Shown here in pieces: positions 9,102 to 18,472 of a stretch of DNA of 64,000 nt. The stretch lies in assembly GCF_021538615.1 (NCBI RefSeq), contig NZ_JAJHIZ010000003.1, positions 1,612,001 through 1,676,000 on the forward strand, in the 5' to 3' direction. Both the position numbers and the translations under genes were made by a program. The DNA comes from Niabella agricola. Lineage in GTDB: Bacteria > Bacteroidota > Bacteroidia > Chitinophagales > Chitinophagaceae. The notes beneath the pieces were generated by a model. It was not told the DNA's origin, did no database searches, and saw nothing but the letters and a program-made list of their open reading frames with translations. Within the stretch, counting starts at the first letter, position 1, and each line of letters starts with the position of its first letter.

Positions 9102-11072
9102 TTATTGCATCAGGTCGTACTTGGTGCGCGGCCGCTCCGCTTCACGCCAACGGAAGTCTTTTAAACGCATTTCATCCGGTGATTTATCTTTTATGGGGTA
9201 AAGGGTTCCATTTGCCTGGCTTCTGAGTACCACTTTTTTCAGCTCTTTTTCTGAAAAATAAGCATCCAGGATATCAGAGCTGGTCTGATTTACACCAATA
9301 TATGAACTGTCCGCATCCTGTACATAGTAGATGCATTCGGCCGATCCTTTTGCCCGCACCGAATCCATATTGCCTTCCGTGAAATAACCATCGAGCCGGG
9401 TAGCTTTTACCTGATTATAGGCCTGGTCTTCGATATGATTGATCATAAATCCTCTCTTGTACGCTTCAAACCGGTTGATCTGCTTGTTTTTGGTATGCAG
9501 CATAATGGTGTCGCCGGTTATCTGGCTGGCCTTTCCCCAAACCACGGGGTCCTGGTACAACCGAAAGGTAGAATCTTTAAAAGAATAAAATAAACTGTCG
9601 CAAACCGCCTGGAGCGAATCGCTGTAAATTTTTACATGATGAAAGGCTTCAAAATACCGGTTCGTGCTATCATTCGCCGCCTGCCCCTTTGAAGATTGCG
9701 GTGTTTTTCCCGCTGCTTTTGGAACTGCAGCCCCGGCTCCGGCAGCAGGGCTATTCATCGTTTTTTCCAGCGCTTTGGGTACATCTGTGACGGCTTTCCC
9801 GGGTATACTGTCTCTTACAGCCGCTTTATGTTCGGGATCTACTGATGAAGGCAGAGGAATGGCCTTGGTCGTTTTTGGTTTTTCCTTTTTTGGAATTGCA
9901 GCCATGGCTTTTTCCTGTGGCAGATTGCTTTTTCCAGCCATAACCGCCGGCTTTGCTGCTGCCGAATCTTTGATAGCAGGTACTGCCGGATTTCCGGCAG
10001 CTACCGGATTCACCGCCAGAGAATCCTGCTGTTCCTGTTTCAATGTATCCGGCTTTATCCGGATGCTGTCGCCGCCCAGGGCGGGTGACACCACGTACAG
10101 ATCTGTAAGTTTGGCACTAAACAGCGTATCGGCGGTAATAAAAATCGAGTCTTCCCCCTGTTTTATGATCATCAGCGGCTTTAATGTGGCCAATACAGCC
10201 TCTGTAACCCGGTTCTGGTAAATCAGATTCCCGATGATGGTTGTTTTGCGTATGGTATCGATGACCACGGCATTCCCCTCTGCCTTCGCAAATCCCTGAT
10301 CCAGCGATACCTTATCCGCCTCCACAGTAACCCCCTTTCCGTCGTTGATCAGCGGCCGCTGGCCAAACTGGGCATCGCCGCTTTTCAGATTGTAATACCC
10401 CTCACGGGTATCGATCGATGCATTGGTGCTGTCTTTTATATGCGTCATCGCAATAAAACGGGCTACCTGGTTCTCGGTGTTGTACAGCAGGGAATCAGTG
10501 GTAATCCTGTAGCCCGGATCATTTACAAGCACATTCTTTTTGAAGTAAACGTCCTTGATATCCGTATAATAAAATGCTTCCTTACTGGTAATCACTGTGC
10601 GCCGGTTCACCACTTTCCCGCCGTTCTTATAGGTAGCAATATTTGTGGTCATATTGTACTCCATATCCGGCGTGGTTAAGGTGGCATGCCCGTCGGTCAG
10701 CTTTACGTTTTTATCCAGGTAGGCAATCTGCTTATCCGTAAGATATTTCAAATGCCCCGAATAAATGTTGGTAGTATCGGAGTCATTGATGTGTACATTT
10801 CCCCAGGCTTCGAAGGTGCGGGCACGGTCGTTCCGTACGCAGCGGTCGCATTTAAAAGTAGTGGTGCCCTGCTTCATCACCACATTGCCTACCAGGATGG
10901 TGAGCGTGGTGCTGTCATCCGCCTTTTTTATCGAAAGGCTGTCGGCATGTATGATGTCGATAGGAGCCGATCCGCCCGGCGGAACCGGCGTGGGCTGCTG
11001 TGCCCTGATCACTCCCGCCCATACCAGCAAGAGGAACAGGAAGCCGTGTCTTTTAAAAAGAAATGTCTGCAT
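9102..11072 (-). CDS. OstA-like protein (LptA/OstA family, LPS transport)
   Basis: A 656-residue exported protein with a signal peptide (FLFLLLVWAGVIRAQ). The first 280 residues or so form an OstA/LptA-like beta-jellyroll (IIHADSLSIKKADD, then NVVMKQGTTTFKCD, YLTDKQIAYLDKNVKL), the fold that bridges LPS between membranes. An Ala/Pro/Lys-rich low-complexity linker (about residues 350-470) separates it from a second OstA-like repeat region (RYFEAFHHVKIYSDSLQ and onward). It is the last gene of a minus-strand run, amidase-MCE-OstA, one base after the MCE stop codon. It lies near the divergent LptD gene, which supports an LPS-export role. Confidence 0.82.
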   Translation of the reverse strand: MQTFLFKRHGFLFLLLVWAGVIRAQQPTPVPPGGSAPIDIIHADSLSIKKADDSTTLTILVGNVVMKQGTTTFKCDRCVRNDRARTFEAWGNVHINDSDTTNIYSGHLKYLTDKQIAYLDKNVKLTDGHATLTTPDMEYNMTTNIATYKNGGKVVNRRTVITSKEAFYYTDIKDVYFKKNVLVNDPGYRITTDSLLYNTENQVARFIAMTHIKDSTNASIDTREGYYNLKSGDAQFGQRPLINDGKGVTVEADKVSLDQGFAKAEGNAVVIDTIRKTTIIGNLIYQNRVTEAVLATLKPLMIIKQGEDSIFITADTLFSAKLTDLYVVSPALGGDSIRIKPDTLKQEQQDSLAVNPVAAGNPAVPAIKDSAAAKPAVMAGKSNLPQEKAMAAIPKKEKPKTTKAIPLPSSVDPEHKAAVRDSIPGKAVTDVPKALEKTMNSPAAGAGAAVPKAAGKTPQSSKGQAANDSTNRYFEAFHHVKIYSDSLQAVCDSLFYSFKDSTFRLYQDPVVWGKASQITGDTIMLHTKNKQINRFEAYKRGFMINHIEDQAYNQVKATRLDGYFTEGNMDSVRAKGSAECIYYVQDADSSYIGVNQTSSDILDAYFSEKELKKVVLRSQANGTLYPIKDKSPDEMRLKDFRWREAERPRTKYDLMQ

Positions 11073-11073
11073 G

Positions 11074-12057
11074 TTATTGAGGAACGGTATCCTTTATGGC
11101 AGGTGCCGTAAGCTCTCCTGCCTTATTTTTTTTGCCAAAAACGGAAATATTCACATACCGTTTCGGATGTACGCGAATGTCATCTAACAGGATTTCTGCG
11201 CTCAAAGCAACGTCGTTGAGCCGGTTATATAGTTGCCGGTCGCTCATTAATGCCCCTATACTACCCTCCGGACTGGAAATCTTATTTACTGCATCGCGCA
11301 GTGCAGATACCGTTGTTGTTAAGGTGTCCATTGTTTGCTGCAACTGTAGGCGGGAAAGATTTCCGGTTAGTGTGGTTACGTTTCCGAGGATCTGGTCCAC
11401 CTGGCCGTTGTTCCGTTTTAAGGATTCGGTAAATACGCTCATATTGTCCAGAGAAGCCGCGAGTGGTTTCTGTACACTGGTCAATAAAAGATTCAGGGAC
11501 GCAATGGTATTCTTTAAATGCGCGATCGCTTCCTGTAAATTACGCTGGGTAGGCGCATCCAGCGTGTTATTAAAATGTGATAATAACAAGGTTAGTGAAT
11601 CGGCTACGGTCTTTACCTTTCCCATCAATGGTTTGGCTTCCGAAGAGAGGTTACCCAGCAGTCCTTCCTCTACCTTGGTATGGATGTTGTCCTCATCGCC
11701 CAGGTATTGGGTTGCGTTTCCCTTATCGATCACGACTTCGGATGCTCCCAGAAGGCTTCCCGAAATATAGGCAACCGAATTAGCGGGAATATTCACATCT
11801 TCCGTAATGCTGAGAGTAACCTTGATAGAGTCTACATTTGCGTTAGATGGTTCGATTTTATAAACCGACCCGATTGCAAGCCCGTTGATCTTTACAAAAT
11901 TGGATTTTTCCAGTCCGCCCACGGACTTAAAAATGGCGTAAATCTTGGGGTTATGATTAAAAATATCCTTCCCTTTCAAAAACCTGAACCCGAATATTAA
12001 GGCGGTAATAGCCAATACAGCCATGGCGCCTACTTTAAGTTCATTTGATATTTTCAT
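11074..12057 (-). CDS. MlaD/MCE-family lipid-transport protein
   Basis: A 327-residue inner-membrane-anchored protein. One N-terminal membrane helix (about residues 9-27, VGAMAVLAITALIFGFRFL) is followed by an MCE domain (about 38-115: IYAIFKSVGGLEKSNFVKINGLAIGSV). A long helical region follows, probably coiled coil (TLLLSHFNNTLDAPTQRNLQEA and onward). MCE proteins form hexameric tunnels that move phospholipids between the membranes. The C-terminus abuts the OstA-like gene, and the amidase gene lies 146 bp upstream. No MlaE or MlaF partner is encoded nearby. Confidence 0.87.
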   Translation of the reverse strand: MKISNELKVGAMAVLAITALIFGFRFLKGKDIFNHNPKIYAIFKSVGGLEKSNFVKINGLAIGSVYKIEPSNANVDSIKVTLSITEDVNIPANSVAYISGSLLGASEVVIDKGNATQYLGDEDNIHTKVEEGLLGNLSSEAKPLMGKVKTVADSLTLLLSHFNNTLDAPTQRNLQEAIAHLKNTIASLNLLLTSVQKPLAASLDNMSVFTESLKRNNGQVDQILGNVTTLTGNLSRLQLQQTMDTLTTTVSALRDAVNKISSPEGSIGALMSDRQLYNRLNDVALSAEILLDDIRVHPKRYVNISVFGKKNKAGELTAPAIKDTVPQ

Positions 12058-12203
12058 GAAACATGGTTTAAATTCTCTCTGATGCCAATTAACTCAAATT
12101 ATACTGCAAATAACGTCCGAAAAAATTAAAAACCAGCGTATTTATACCAAAAACTCATTATCGGAATCGTTAATTCTTTGTATAACACCCGACCTTTGCC
12201 TCC

Positions 12204-13220
12204 TTATTCCGACCTGTTTGCTACCGCCAGGGATCCCGGCGCTGCGGTGCTGTATTTTTCAATATAGGTCTTAACTGCAGCCAGGATACTGTTTACAATT
12301 TCTTCCTGTCCATCGGAGCTCATGAGGTATGCTTCGTCTTCCTTGTTACTGATAAAGCCCATTTCAACCAGGATACTGGGCATTCCCGTAGCCTGCAGCA
12401 CCCAGATACCCTTATGATTCCGTTGCTGTACGCCCCGGCTGAGACGTCCGCCGGCAATAAAGTTCTTTTCGACCAGTGCCGCCAGTGAATAACTTTTGCG
12501 GAAATAATTCTGCGCATAGATCAGCATGCGTACACGTTCGGCGGGGTCATTTACATCCGGCAACGGGGGCGCATCTGCTCCGCCGCCTGTTTCTTCGTTG
12601 TAATAGTCCTTGTCCTCGTCGTCAATATTTTTCATCGAGTTCACCTTCTGCTCGTTCTTCCCCACAGCCCAGATATAGGTTTCAGTACCTCTTGCCTTAT
12701 TTTCCACCCATACGTCTTCATATTTATTTACGTAATAGGTTTTTTTGACCTTTTTTTTCTTCCTTCCCTTTCCGACGGTCACCGTTTTTGTATGCGCTTC
12801 CCGGCCAATTACCTTTTTCACATACCAGCCTCCGGGTCTTCTGCCTGCCGCATTGCAATGCAGCGAAATAAACAGGTCGCCGTTGTTCCGGTTGGCAAAA
12901 TCAGCCCGGTAACGGTTGGCGGCAACCGAGTTGGTTAACCCTCCCGGCAATGCAGACGTAGTCCTTGTTTCGAGGATATTAATGCCTTTTAACTGGGTGC
13001 GCATCGCCGTGGCCAGTTTCCGCGCCACCTGCAGGGTAATGGCCGCCTCATTGGTCTGGAGCCCTTCCGCTCCTACATCGCTTCCGCCATGCCCTGCATC
13101 TACAATAATGGTCTTTACTGCCCCCGATTTCGCCCCCGATGTTCCCTGCTGGGCCGAAATACCGGAAAAACAACCTGCTGCAACTATAAATAGAATAAAT
13201 TGAACAATACTTTTCTTCAT
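12204..13220 (-). CDS. N-acetylmuramoyl-L-alanine amidase (Amidase_3)
   Basis: A 338-residue exported zinc amidase that cleaves the bond between MurNAc and the peptide stem. A signal peptide occupies the first 23 residues. Zinc and catalytic residues are visible in VDAGHGGSDVGA, LQTNEAAIT, SLHCNA and ILVEMGFISNKED. A lysine-rich insertion (VGKGRKKKKVKK) and an acidic loop interrupt the catalytic domain near the middle, as in several Bacteroidota AmiA/C-like proteins. It is divergent from LptD with about 100 bp between the starts, so the two probably share a promoter region. Confidence 0.93.
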   Translation of the reverse strand: MKKSIVQFILFIVAAGCFSGISAQQGTSGAKSGAVKTIIVDAGHGGSDVGAEGLQTNEAAITLQVARKLATAMRTQLKGINILETRTTSALPGGLTNSVAANRYRADFANRNNGDLFISLHCNAAGRRPGGWYVKKVIGREAHTKTVTVGKGRKKKKVKKTYYVNKYEDVWVENKARGTETYIWAVGKNEQKVNSMKNIDDEDKDYYNEETGGGADAPPLPDVNDPAERVRMLIYAQNYFRKSYSLAALVEKNFIAGGRLSRGVQQRNHKGIWVLQATGMPSILVEMGFISNKEDEAYLMSSDGQEEIVNSILAAVKTYIEKYSTAAPGSLAVANRSE

Positions 13221-13322
13221 TTTTTTTCAGGCTTGGATGTAATATCTGATTTTAGTTTCAAGCTTCACAAAATCTTTACGTTGTTATTTATACATTTGCG
13301 CCGTACTTTGGCTCAAACCCTA

Positions 13323-16214
13323 ATGCGCAAATTTAAAAGAATTTATTTTGTTGTCCCTTTTCTAACAGCTATGATTGCGATGGCTGGTAAAAAAGATGTT
13401 GCCGCTTTTGTTATTCCGGAACGCCCGGATGCAGAGGGCAGTCTTTTTCAAAAAGACACCATTCCCCAAAAATCCATAAAAGACACCGTTCCCGTAAAAG
13501 ACGGCCTAAAGATAACCGATTCTGCCAAACTGGCAACAGATACGGGCGCGCGCACAAAAACAGATACGTTCCACCTGAAGATATCTAAAGACACTCTTTC
13601 CGGACCGGTAAAATATTTTGGACAGGATTCTATAGTAGGTTTTCTTGATTCGAAAAAAATTAACCTGTATGGAAAGGCGAAAGCGGAATACCAGGACATG
13701 ACCCTGACCGCACCGGAAATCGGGATCGACCAGACCAATCATATAGTAACCGCCAAGGCCGGAAGGGACAGCACCGGAGAAATATCGGATTATGCCGAAA
13801 TGAAGCAGGGGGAAGAGGCTTATAAGAGCGAGGGCATGGAGTACAATATAAAAACGCAGCAGGGCATTACCAAAGGTACCATTACCCAGCAGGGCGAAAT
13901 GTATGTACACTCCGAAATCGCTAAAAAAATAGATGCCCGTACGATGTACGGACAGGGAACTTTTTTCACCACTTGTAACCTGGATCATCCGCATTTTGGC
14001 TTCCGGGCGCGCCGCGCTAAAATCGTTAACAAAAAATTAGCGGTTACCGGGGCCGTAAGACCGGAATTCGACTCGGTTCCAGTGCCCATTTATCTGCCGT
14101 TTGGCTTTTATCCGCTCTCCCAGGGCCGTCATTCAGGCTTTATGTCGCCCTCCTTTGAGCGCAACGACCAAATGGGGCTGGGATTATCCCGTCTGGGCTA
14201 TTACCAGGTAATCGACGACCACTGGGATGTACAGGTCTATGGAAATATTTATTCTTACGGAAGCTGGATGGTGAACTTATTGCCCTCCTACCGGAAAATT
14301 TACAGATACCAGGGCTCTTTTAATTTTGGATTACAGCGTACCCGGCGCAATTTCAGAGGCGATCCCGATTTTTCCAAAATAAGCACCTATACCCTGAACT
14401 GGGCCCACTCGTCTGACTCCCGTTCCCGTCCCGGTGTTAACTTTTCGGCCAATGTGAACATGAGCTCTACCCGGTACAACGAAAATATTCCTAACAGCAA
14501 CCTCCTGAACCTGGCAAATAATACCGCCGGCTCTTCGATCACTTATGCAAAAACCTGGCAGGACAAACCGTTTAACTTTACAGCAAGCTTTAACCACAAC
14601 CAGAATAATGCACAGCGCCTGGTAACATTTAACTTCCCGAATATGGCATTTACGGTGAATACCGTATACCCGTTCCAGAAGAAGAATTCGGCCGGATCAA
14701 AAAAATGGTATGAGCAACTGGGCGTTGGGTTTCAGACAGGGTTCCAGAACTCCATGTCGTATTATGAATATTCCGACCGGCAAAAAGACTCCCTGAAGGG
14801 GCTGAATCTTTACAAGAATGCATTCGCACGCATGTGGGATACTGCTCAATGGAACTCCAATCAAAGCATTCCGATTTCTCTGTCCCTGCCCCCTATTCTG
14901 GGAGGAGCATTGATGATTTCGCCCTCCATCTCCTATTCGCAAAACATCGTAAGCCGGGTGGCTACTTACAACGTGCAACAGCGCACGATGGTAAATGCTT
15001 TAGGACAAACGGAGACCTATGACACGATTATTGCTGATATGCGGAAAGGGATTGGCATCAATAAGCAAATGAGCATGGGCATTAGTTTTAACACCGCCCT
15101 GTACGGAACCTACCAGTTCAGAAACAAACAGGTACAGGCAATCCGGCATGTTATACGCCCAACACTGTCTCTTAACTATACGCCCGACATTAACAAAGAT
15201 AATTTCCAGGCTGTTCGGGTGCGAGGTAAAGGTGCAGATTCCAATATTGTTTCTACTGTATTTTATGACCGGCTGGCGGGCCTCGGCGCCCAATCAATGC
15301 CACGGTATGTTCCGCGCCGGTTCGGAGGGATTAATTTTGGCATCGATAATAACCTGGAGATGAAAGTAAAAGCCCGGAAAAAGAAGAAGGCAGATTCCGA
15401 CAGCACCAGCAACGATACCAATACAGACAATAAGGTTGACGAGAATGGATTTAAAAAAATACGCCTGATCGAAGGGTTTGGATTTACTTCGGGGTACAAT
15501 ATGTTTGCTGACAGTAATTCCTATAAGCTGGCGCCCTTTAACCTTTATTTCCGAACCAACCTGTTTGAAAAGATCAACCTAAGTGCCAACGGTACATTAA
15601 TGCCTTATAAGCTGGATGCGAACGGCTATCCTATGTGGCAGCATTATGCCTGGGAGGGTAAGAAGTTTAATATCGGTACCCTCACCAATGCCAGTGTTAC
15701 CATGAGTACAAGCTTCCAGAGCAAACCCAAGGATCCCCAAAAAGCGAAGCAGCGGGAAGAAGCGCTGAATAAACAGCTGAATGACCCCATGCTGCAGTCG
15801 CAGCAACAACGCCTGTTGGAATACATGCGTCAAAACCCGGCCGAGTTTGTAGATTTCAATACCCAATGGTCGATTAATATCTCCTACTCGCTCACCTATG
15901 CAAAGCCAAACAGAACCTCCGGAGGCTATGCCGGTAACGGGATCAATTCCAGCACCAATTTCAACGGCAGTTTTAACCTTACGCCCAAGTGGAATTTTAA
16001 CGTAAATGGTGCCTATGATTTTAAGACCAAGCAGATCCAGACGGTGGGCTTCACCATCTCGCGTGACCTGCATTGCTGGCAATTTTCTGCGAGCGTTTCC
16101 CCTGTGGGTATTTATAAATATTACAACTTTACCATCAGCCCCAAATCGGGCATGCTGCAGGATCTGAAAATTAACCGGAACCGATCGTTTTTTAACGGAG
16201 GACCGCGGTATTAA
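13323..16214 (+). CDS. LptD-like outer-membrane LPS assembly protein
   Basis: About 963 residues from the ATG at 13323; the frame is open from 13200 but the extra part has no signal-like sense. The N-terminal OstA jellyroll (GKAKAEYQDMTLTAPEIGID and onward, about residues 110-220) is followed by a large beta-barrel (LptD_C) from about residue 230, with aromatic-rich strands to the C-terminus. It inserts LPS or LOS in the outer leaflet. The divergent amidase-MCE-OstA run fits a cell-envelope locus. It lacks the cysteine pattern of E. coli LptD, as expected for this phylum. Confidence 0.88.
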   Translation: MRKFKRIYFVVPFLTAMIAMAGKKDVAAFVIPERPDAEGSLFQKDTIPQKSIKDTVPVKDGLKITDSAKLATDTGARTKTDTFHLKISKDTLSGPVKYFGQDSIVGFLDSKKINLYGKAKAEYQDMTLTAPEIGIDQTNHIVTAKAGRDSTGEISDYAEMKQGEEAYKSEGMEYNIKTQQGITKGTITQQGEMYVHSEIAKKIDARTMYGQGTFFTTCNLDHPHFGFRARRAKIVNKKLAVTGAVRPEFDSVPVPIYLPFGFYPLSQGRHSGFMSPSFERNDQMGLGLSRLGYYQVIDDHWDVQVYGNIYSYGSWMVNLLPSYRKIYRYQGSFNFGLQRTRRNFRGDPDFSKISTYTLNWAHSSDSRSRPGVNFSANVNMSSTRYNENIPNSNLLNLANNTAGSSITYAKTWQDKPFNFTASFNHNQNNAQRLVTFNFPNMAFTVNTVYPFQKKNSAGSKKWYEQLGVGFQTGFQNSMSYYEYSDRQKDSLKGLNLYKNAFARMWDTAQWNSNQSIPISLSLPPILGGALMISPSISYSQNIVSRVATYNVQQRTMVNALGQTETYDTIIADMRKGIGINKQMSMGISFNTALYGTYQFRNKQVQAIRHVIRPTLSLNYTPDINKDNFQAVRVRGKGADSNIVSTVFYDRLAGLGAQSMPRYVPRRFGGINFGIDNNLEMKVKARKKKKADSDSTSNDTNTDNKVDENGFKKIRLIEGFGFTSGYNMFADSNSYKLAPFNLYFRTNLFEKINLSANGTLMPYKLDANGYPMWQHYAWEGKKFNIGTLTNASVTMSTSFQSKPKDPQKAKQREEALNKQLNDPMLQSQQQRLLEYMRQNPAEFVDFNTQWSINISYSLTYAKPNRTSGGYAGNGINSSTNFNGSFNLTPKWNFNVNGAYDFKTKQIQTVGFTISRDLHCWQFSASVSPVGIYKYYNFTISPKSGMLQDLKINRNRSFFNGGPRY

Positions 16215-16617
16215 AAGTTCCAGGTTTGAGGTTTAAGGTTTGATGTTAGAGCCGTTTTTATGCGCTATGTACTTCTTCCTACTCCAACTTGTCATCCCCT
16301 GTTTTCTGTGTCATATTGACCAAAGGAAGATCAGAGAACAGAAATGGCCGTTCATTTCCACATTTAAAACTTTTCATTGGTTATTTTACATTTCCCGAAG
16401 GGGAAGAAGGTTCCAGGTTTAACGTTTCAAGCTGGTTTCGTTTCTGTCTGGAGTAGGATGCTCAATTCCATGATCTTATGATCTTTTACAGAAATGGAAT
16501 TACCGAGCAGGAACGGCATCTTCACTTCTACATTTAATACTTCTCATTGGATATTTTACATTCCCCGAAGCGGGAGCACGGCACCTCCATTTCCACCTTT
16601 TCATATTTCCACATTCA
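16215..16617. repeat. Gene-free stretch with degenerate direct repeats (period about 170 bp)
   Basis: No gene is supported here. A 60-bp unit at 16351-16410 (containing catttaaaacttttcattgg) recurs at 16521-16580 with about ten mismatches, offset by exactly 170 bp. Shorter gttccaggttt motifs occur at 16216 and about 16410. The repeats look like decayed intergenic repeat elements between the convergent LptD and PlsC genes. Confidence 0.6.
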
Positions 16618-17361
16618 TCACTGTGTCTTCTTCAGGTAATTGCTCATAATACCAAACACTTCTTCTTTCAATGCTGCCGTATTCCTTCCATTCACTTCAA
16701 CAGGTTTTAAAAAGTGGATTTCCAGGGTACGGGGCAAAAAGAAAAAGGGTTTATGCAACGGAACGGCCTGTTTGGTACCCAGGATTACCGCCGGAATAAT
16801 GGCGTGCCCGGTGTCTTCTGCCAGCTTAAAGGCACCGTTATAAAAGGGCTTCAGTATTTCTTCCGTACGATTCCGTGTTCCTTCCGGATAAATGCACATA
16901 TGCATCCCCTGCCTCAGTACCGCTTTCATTTTTTCAATGCTTCGTTTCCGGCTGGTTTCGCTTTTACGGTCGACCAGCACCGATCCTTTTGTATAGTACC
17001 ACCCGAAAATGGGAATCTTGGCAAAACTGCTTTTAGCGATGGTTTTATTGGGACCGGGAATAAATGCAGATGATAAAGGAATATCCAGTAAAGAATTGTG
17101 ATTGCAGGTAACTACATAACCTGTTCCTTTTTTGAAATACTCCTTCCCCCGTATGCGTATGCGACAGCCAATCAGAAAGAACCATATATGCATCCATATT
17201 TTAGAGACACGGATAAAGTAGGCAGTAGAAGCGGGCTCGGGAAACAGATAAGAAATAAAAGCAAAAGGCAACACAAGAAGGAATGTGATGATAAAGGTAA
17301 CCAATGCCCATGCCGCACAAATCCTGCCGGCTATTTCTTTAAATATCTGCATACTCAGCAA
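16618..17361 (-). CDS. plsC: 1-acyl-sn-glycerol-3-phosphate acyltransferase (PlsC-like)
   Basis: A 247-residue membrane-associated acyltransferase making phosphatidic acid. An N-terminal hydrophobic hairpin (residues 15-40) is followed by the LPLAT domain: the HX4D motif is NH88-NSLLD93 and the substrate motif is YPEGTRNR, followed by PAVILGT. Length is typical. It is monocistronic and convergent with LptD across the repeat-bearing gap. A role in another acyl transfer reaction such as lysophospholipid acylation cannot be excluded. Confidence 0.88.
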   Translation of the reverse strand: MLSMQIFKEIAGRICAAWALVTFIITFLLVLPFAFISYLFPEPASTAYFIRVSKIWMHIWFFLIGCRIRIRGKEYFKKGTGYVVTCNHNSLLDIPLSSAFIPGPNKTIAKSSFAKIPIFGWYYTKGSVLVDRKSETSRKRSIEKMKAVLRQGMHMCIYPEGTRNRTEEILKPFYNGAFKLAEDTGHAIIPAVILGTKQAVPLHKPFFFLPRTLEIHFLKPVEVNGRNTAALKEEVFGIMSNYLKKTQ

Positions 17362-17457
17362 TTATACCGTCAAAAATAGCAGTTTTTAGCGCTGTAGCTT
17401 TGAATCTTTTAAACAAAGCGCCGCACTTGCCGAGCTGTGAAAAAGCGCTGATGCTTA

Positions 17458-18360
17458 TTAGCGCCGGATTCCGGTCTGACTGCAAATATTTTCTATAATC
17501 GCAATCAGTTCTTTTGAAATATTATTAAAACTATCGAATTCATATACTTTGCCTCCGGTATTATTGGTAATCAGATGGAGTTTATAATTTGCCGGATAGG
17601 TAGCGTTCCCTTTAAAGGTCGTCAGCAGGATGCATTGAACACCCATGCTGTTAGCCGTGGCCGCCAGGGCATCCAGGTAGGTGTCATCCGCCGCGGTAGC
17701 ATTATCGTCGTCCCCACTGGCCGGCGCATCGGTAATGATCACCGCCAGTTTGGTAATATTTCCATTGCGCCAGGTTCCGGCAAACTGGTTGCTGAGTATT
17801 TCATGCAACAGCAGGTCACCGGGCTCAGGGCCTCCAATCCCCGCGCCCAGTTTCATTGCAGAAGGATTATTAAGCTTTGCAAGCTGTGTACTAAACGAGG
17901 TCTTATTTGCCGGCGCAAATTTTTCCATCATGGTCAGGTACTGATTGGTCGTTGGCCCGGAAGTTATGATCTTTTTCTGACTGGCCGGCAAGGCCAGGTA
18001 GTCCGGTGCGTTCAGATACATAGGCAATGGAAAACCGTCGCCCTCTTTTGTATATTCATCAAACAGGGATAGCGACAGGCGGTAATCTCCTCCTGATTCC
18101 GTTACAATGGTATTGGCGATATTGTTTACCTCTTTTTTTACGGAATCGATCGCAGGTCCCATGCTTCCGGTGTAATCCAGCAGGAAGGCCACATCCATTC
18201 CCGCGTTGCAGCCCTGCGCTACCGGCTCGGATGTTGTATAGGTACAGGCATCCGTTTTACTGCAGGATGTCAGCAGGTACAAGGCCAGGCCCGCAAAACA
18301 GCTCATAACAACCGCCGGAACCGGATTTTTGATAAACGTATATCTTGTCGCTTTTTTCAT
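17458..18360 (-). CDS. VWA-domain lipoprotein
   Basis: A 300-residue lipoprotein with lipobox LLTSC after a hydrophobic segment (VVMSCFAGLALYLL). A von Willebrand A domain starts near residue 53 with the MIDAS motif D-Y-T-G-S (VAFLLDYTGSMGPAID), a conserved Thr later (SGPTTNQYL), and the second MIDAS aspartate in VIITDAPASGDDD. This fold binds metal and mediates protein-protein contacts. It is on the same strand and about 110 bp downstream of the OmpA gene, so the two may be one envelope unit. Partner unknown. Confidence 0.8.
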   Translation of the reverse strand: MKKATRYTFIKNPVPAVVMSCFAGLALYLLTSCSKTDACTYTTSEPVAQGCNAGMDVAFLLDYTGSMGPAIDSVKKEVNNIANTIVTESGGDYRLSLSLFDEYTKEGDGFPLPMYLNAPDYLALPASQKKIITSGPTTNQYLTMMEKFAPANKTSFSTQLAKLNNPSAMKLGAGIGGPEPGDLLLHEILSNQFAGTWRNGNITKLAVIITDAPASGDDDNATAADDTYLDALAATANSMGVQCILLTTFKGNATYPANYKLHLITNNTGGKVYEFDSFNNISKELIAIIENICSQTGIRR

Positions 18361-18472
18361 TTTTTCAGATTTTTAATGGTCAGGAAATCACGTAAGGTTT
18401 TTCTCCGTACGCTTCATGAAGGATAAAGGCAGGCTCCGGCCGTTTTTAAGTACCGGCCAGGCCCGCCGTTTT

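Noticed and set aside
16215..16617. Repeat-bearing gap considered as an insertion sequence remnant
   Set aside because: No transposase fragment or terminal inverted repeats visible.
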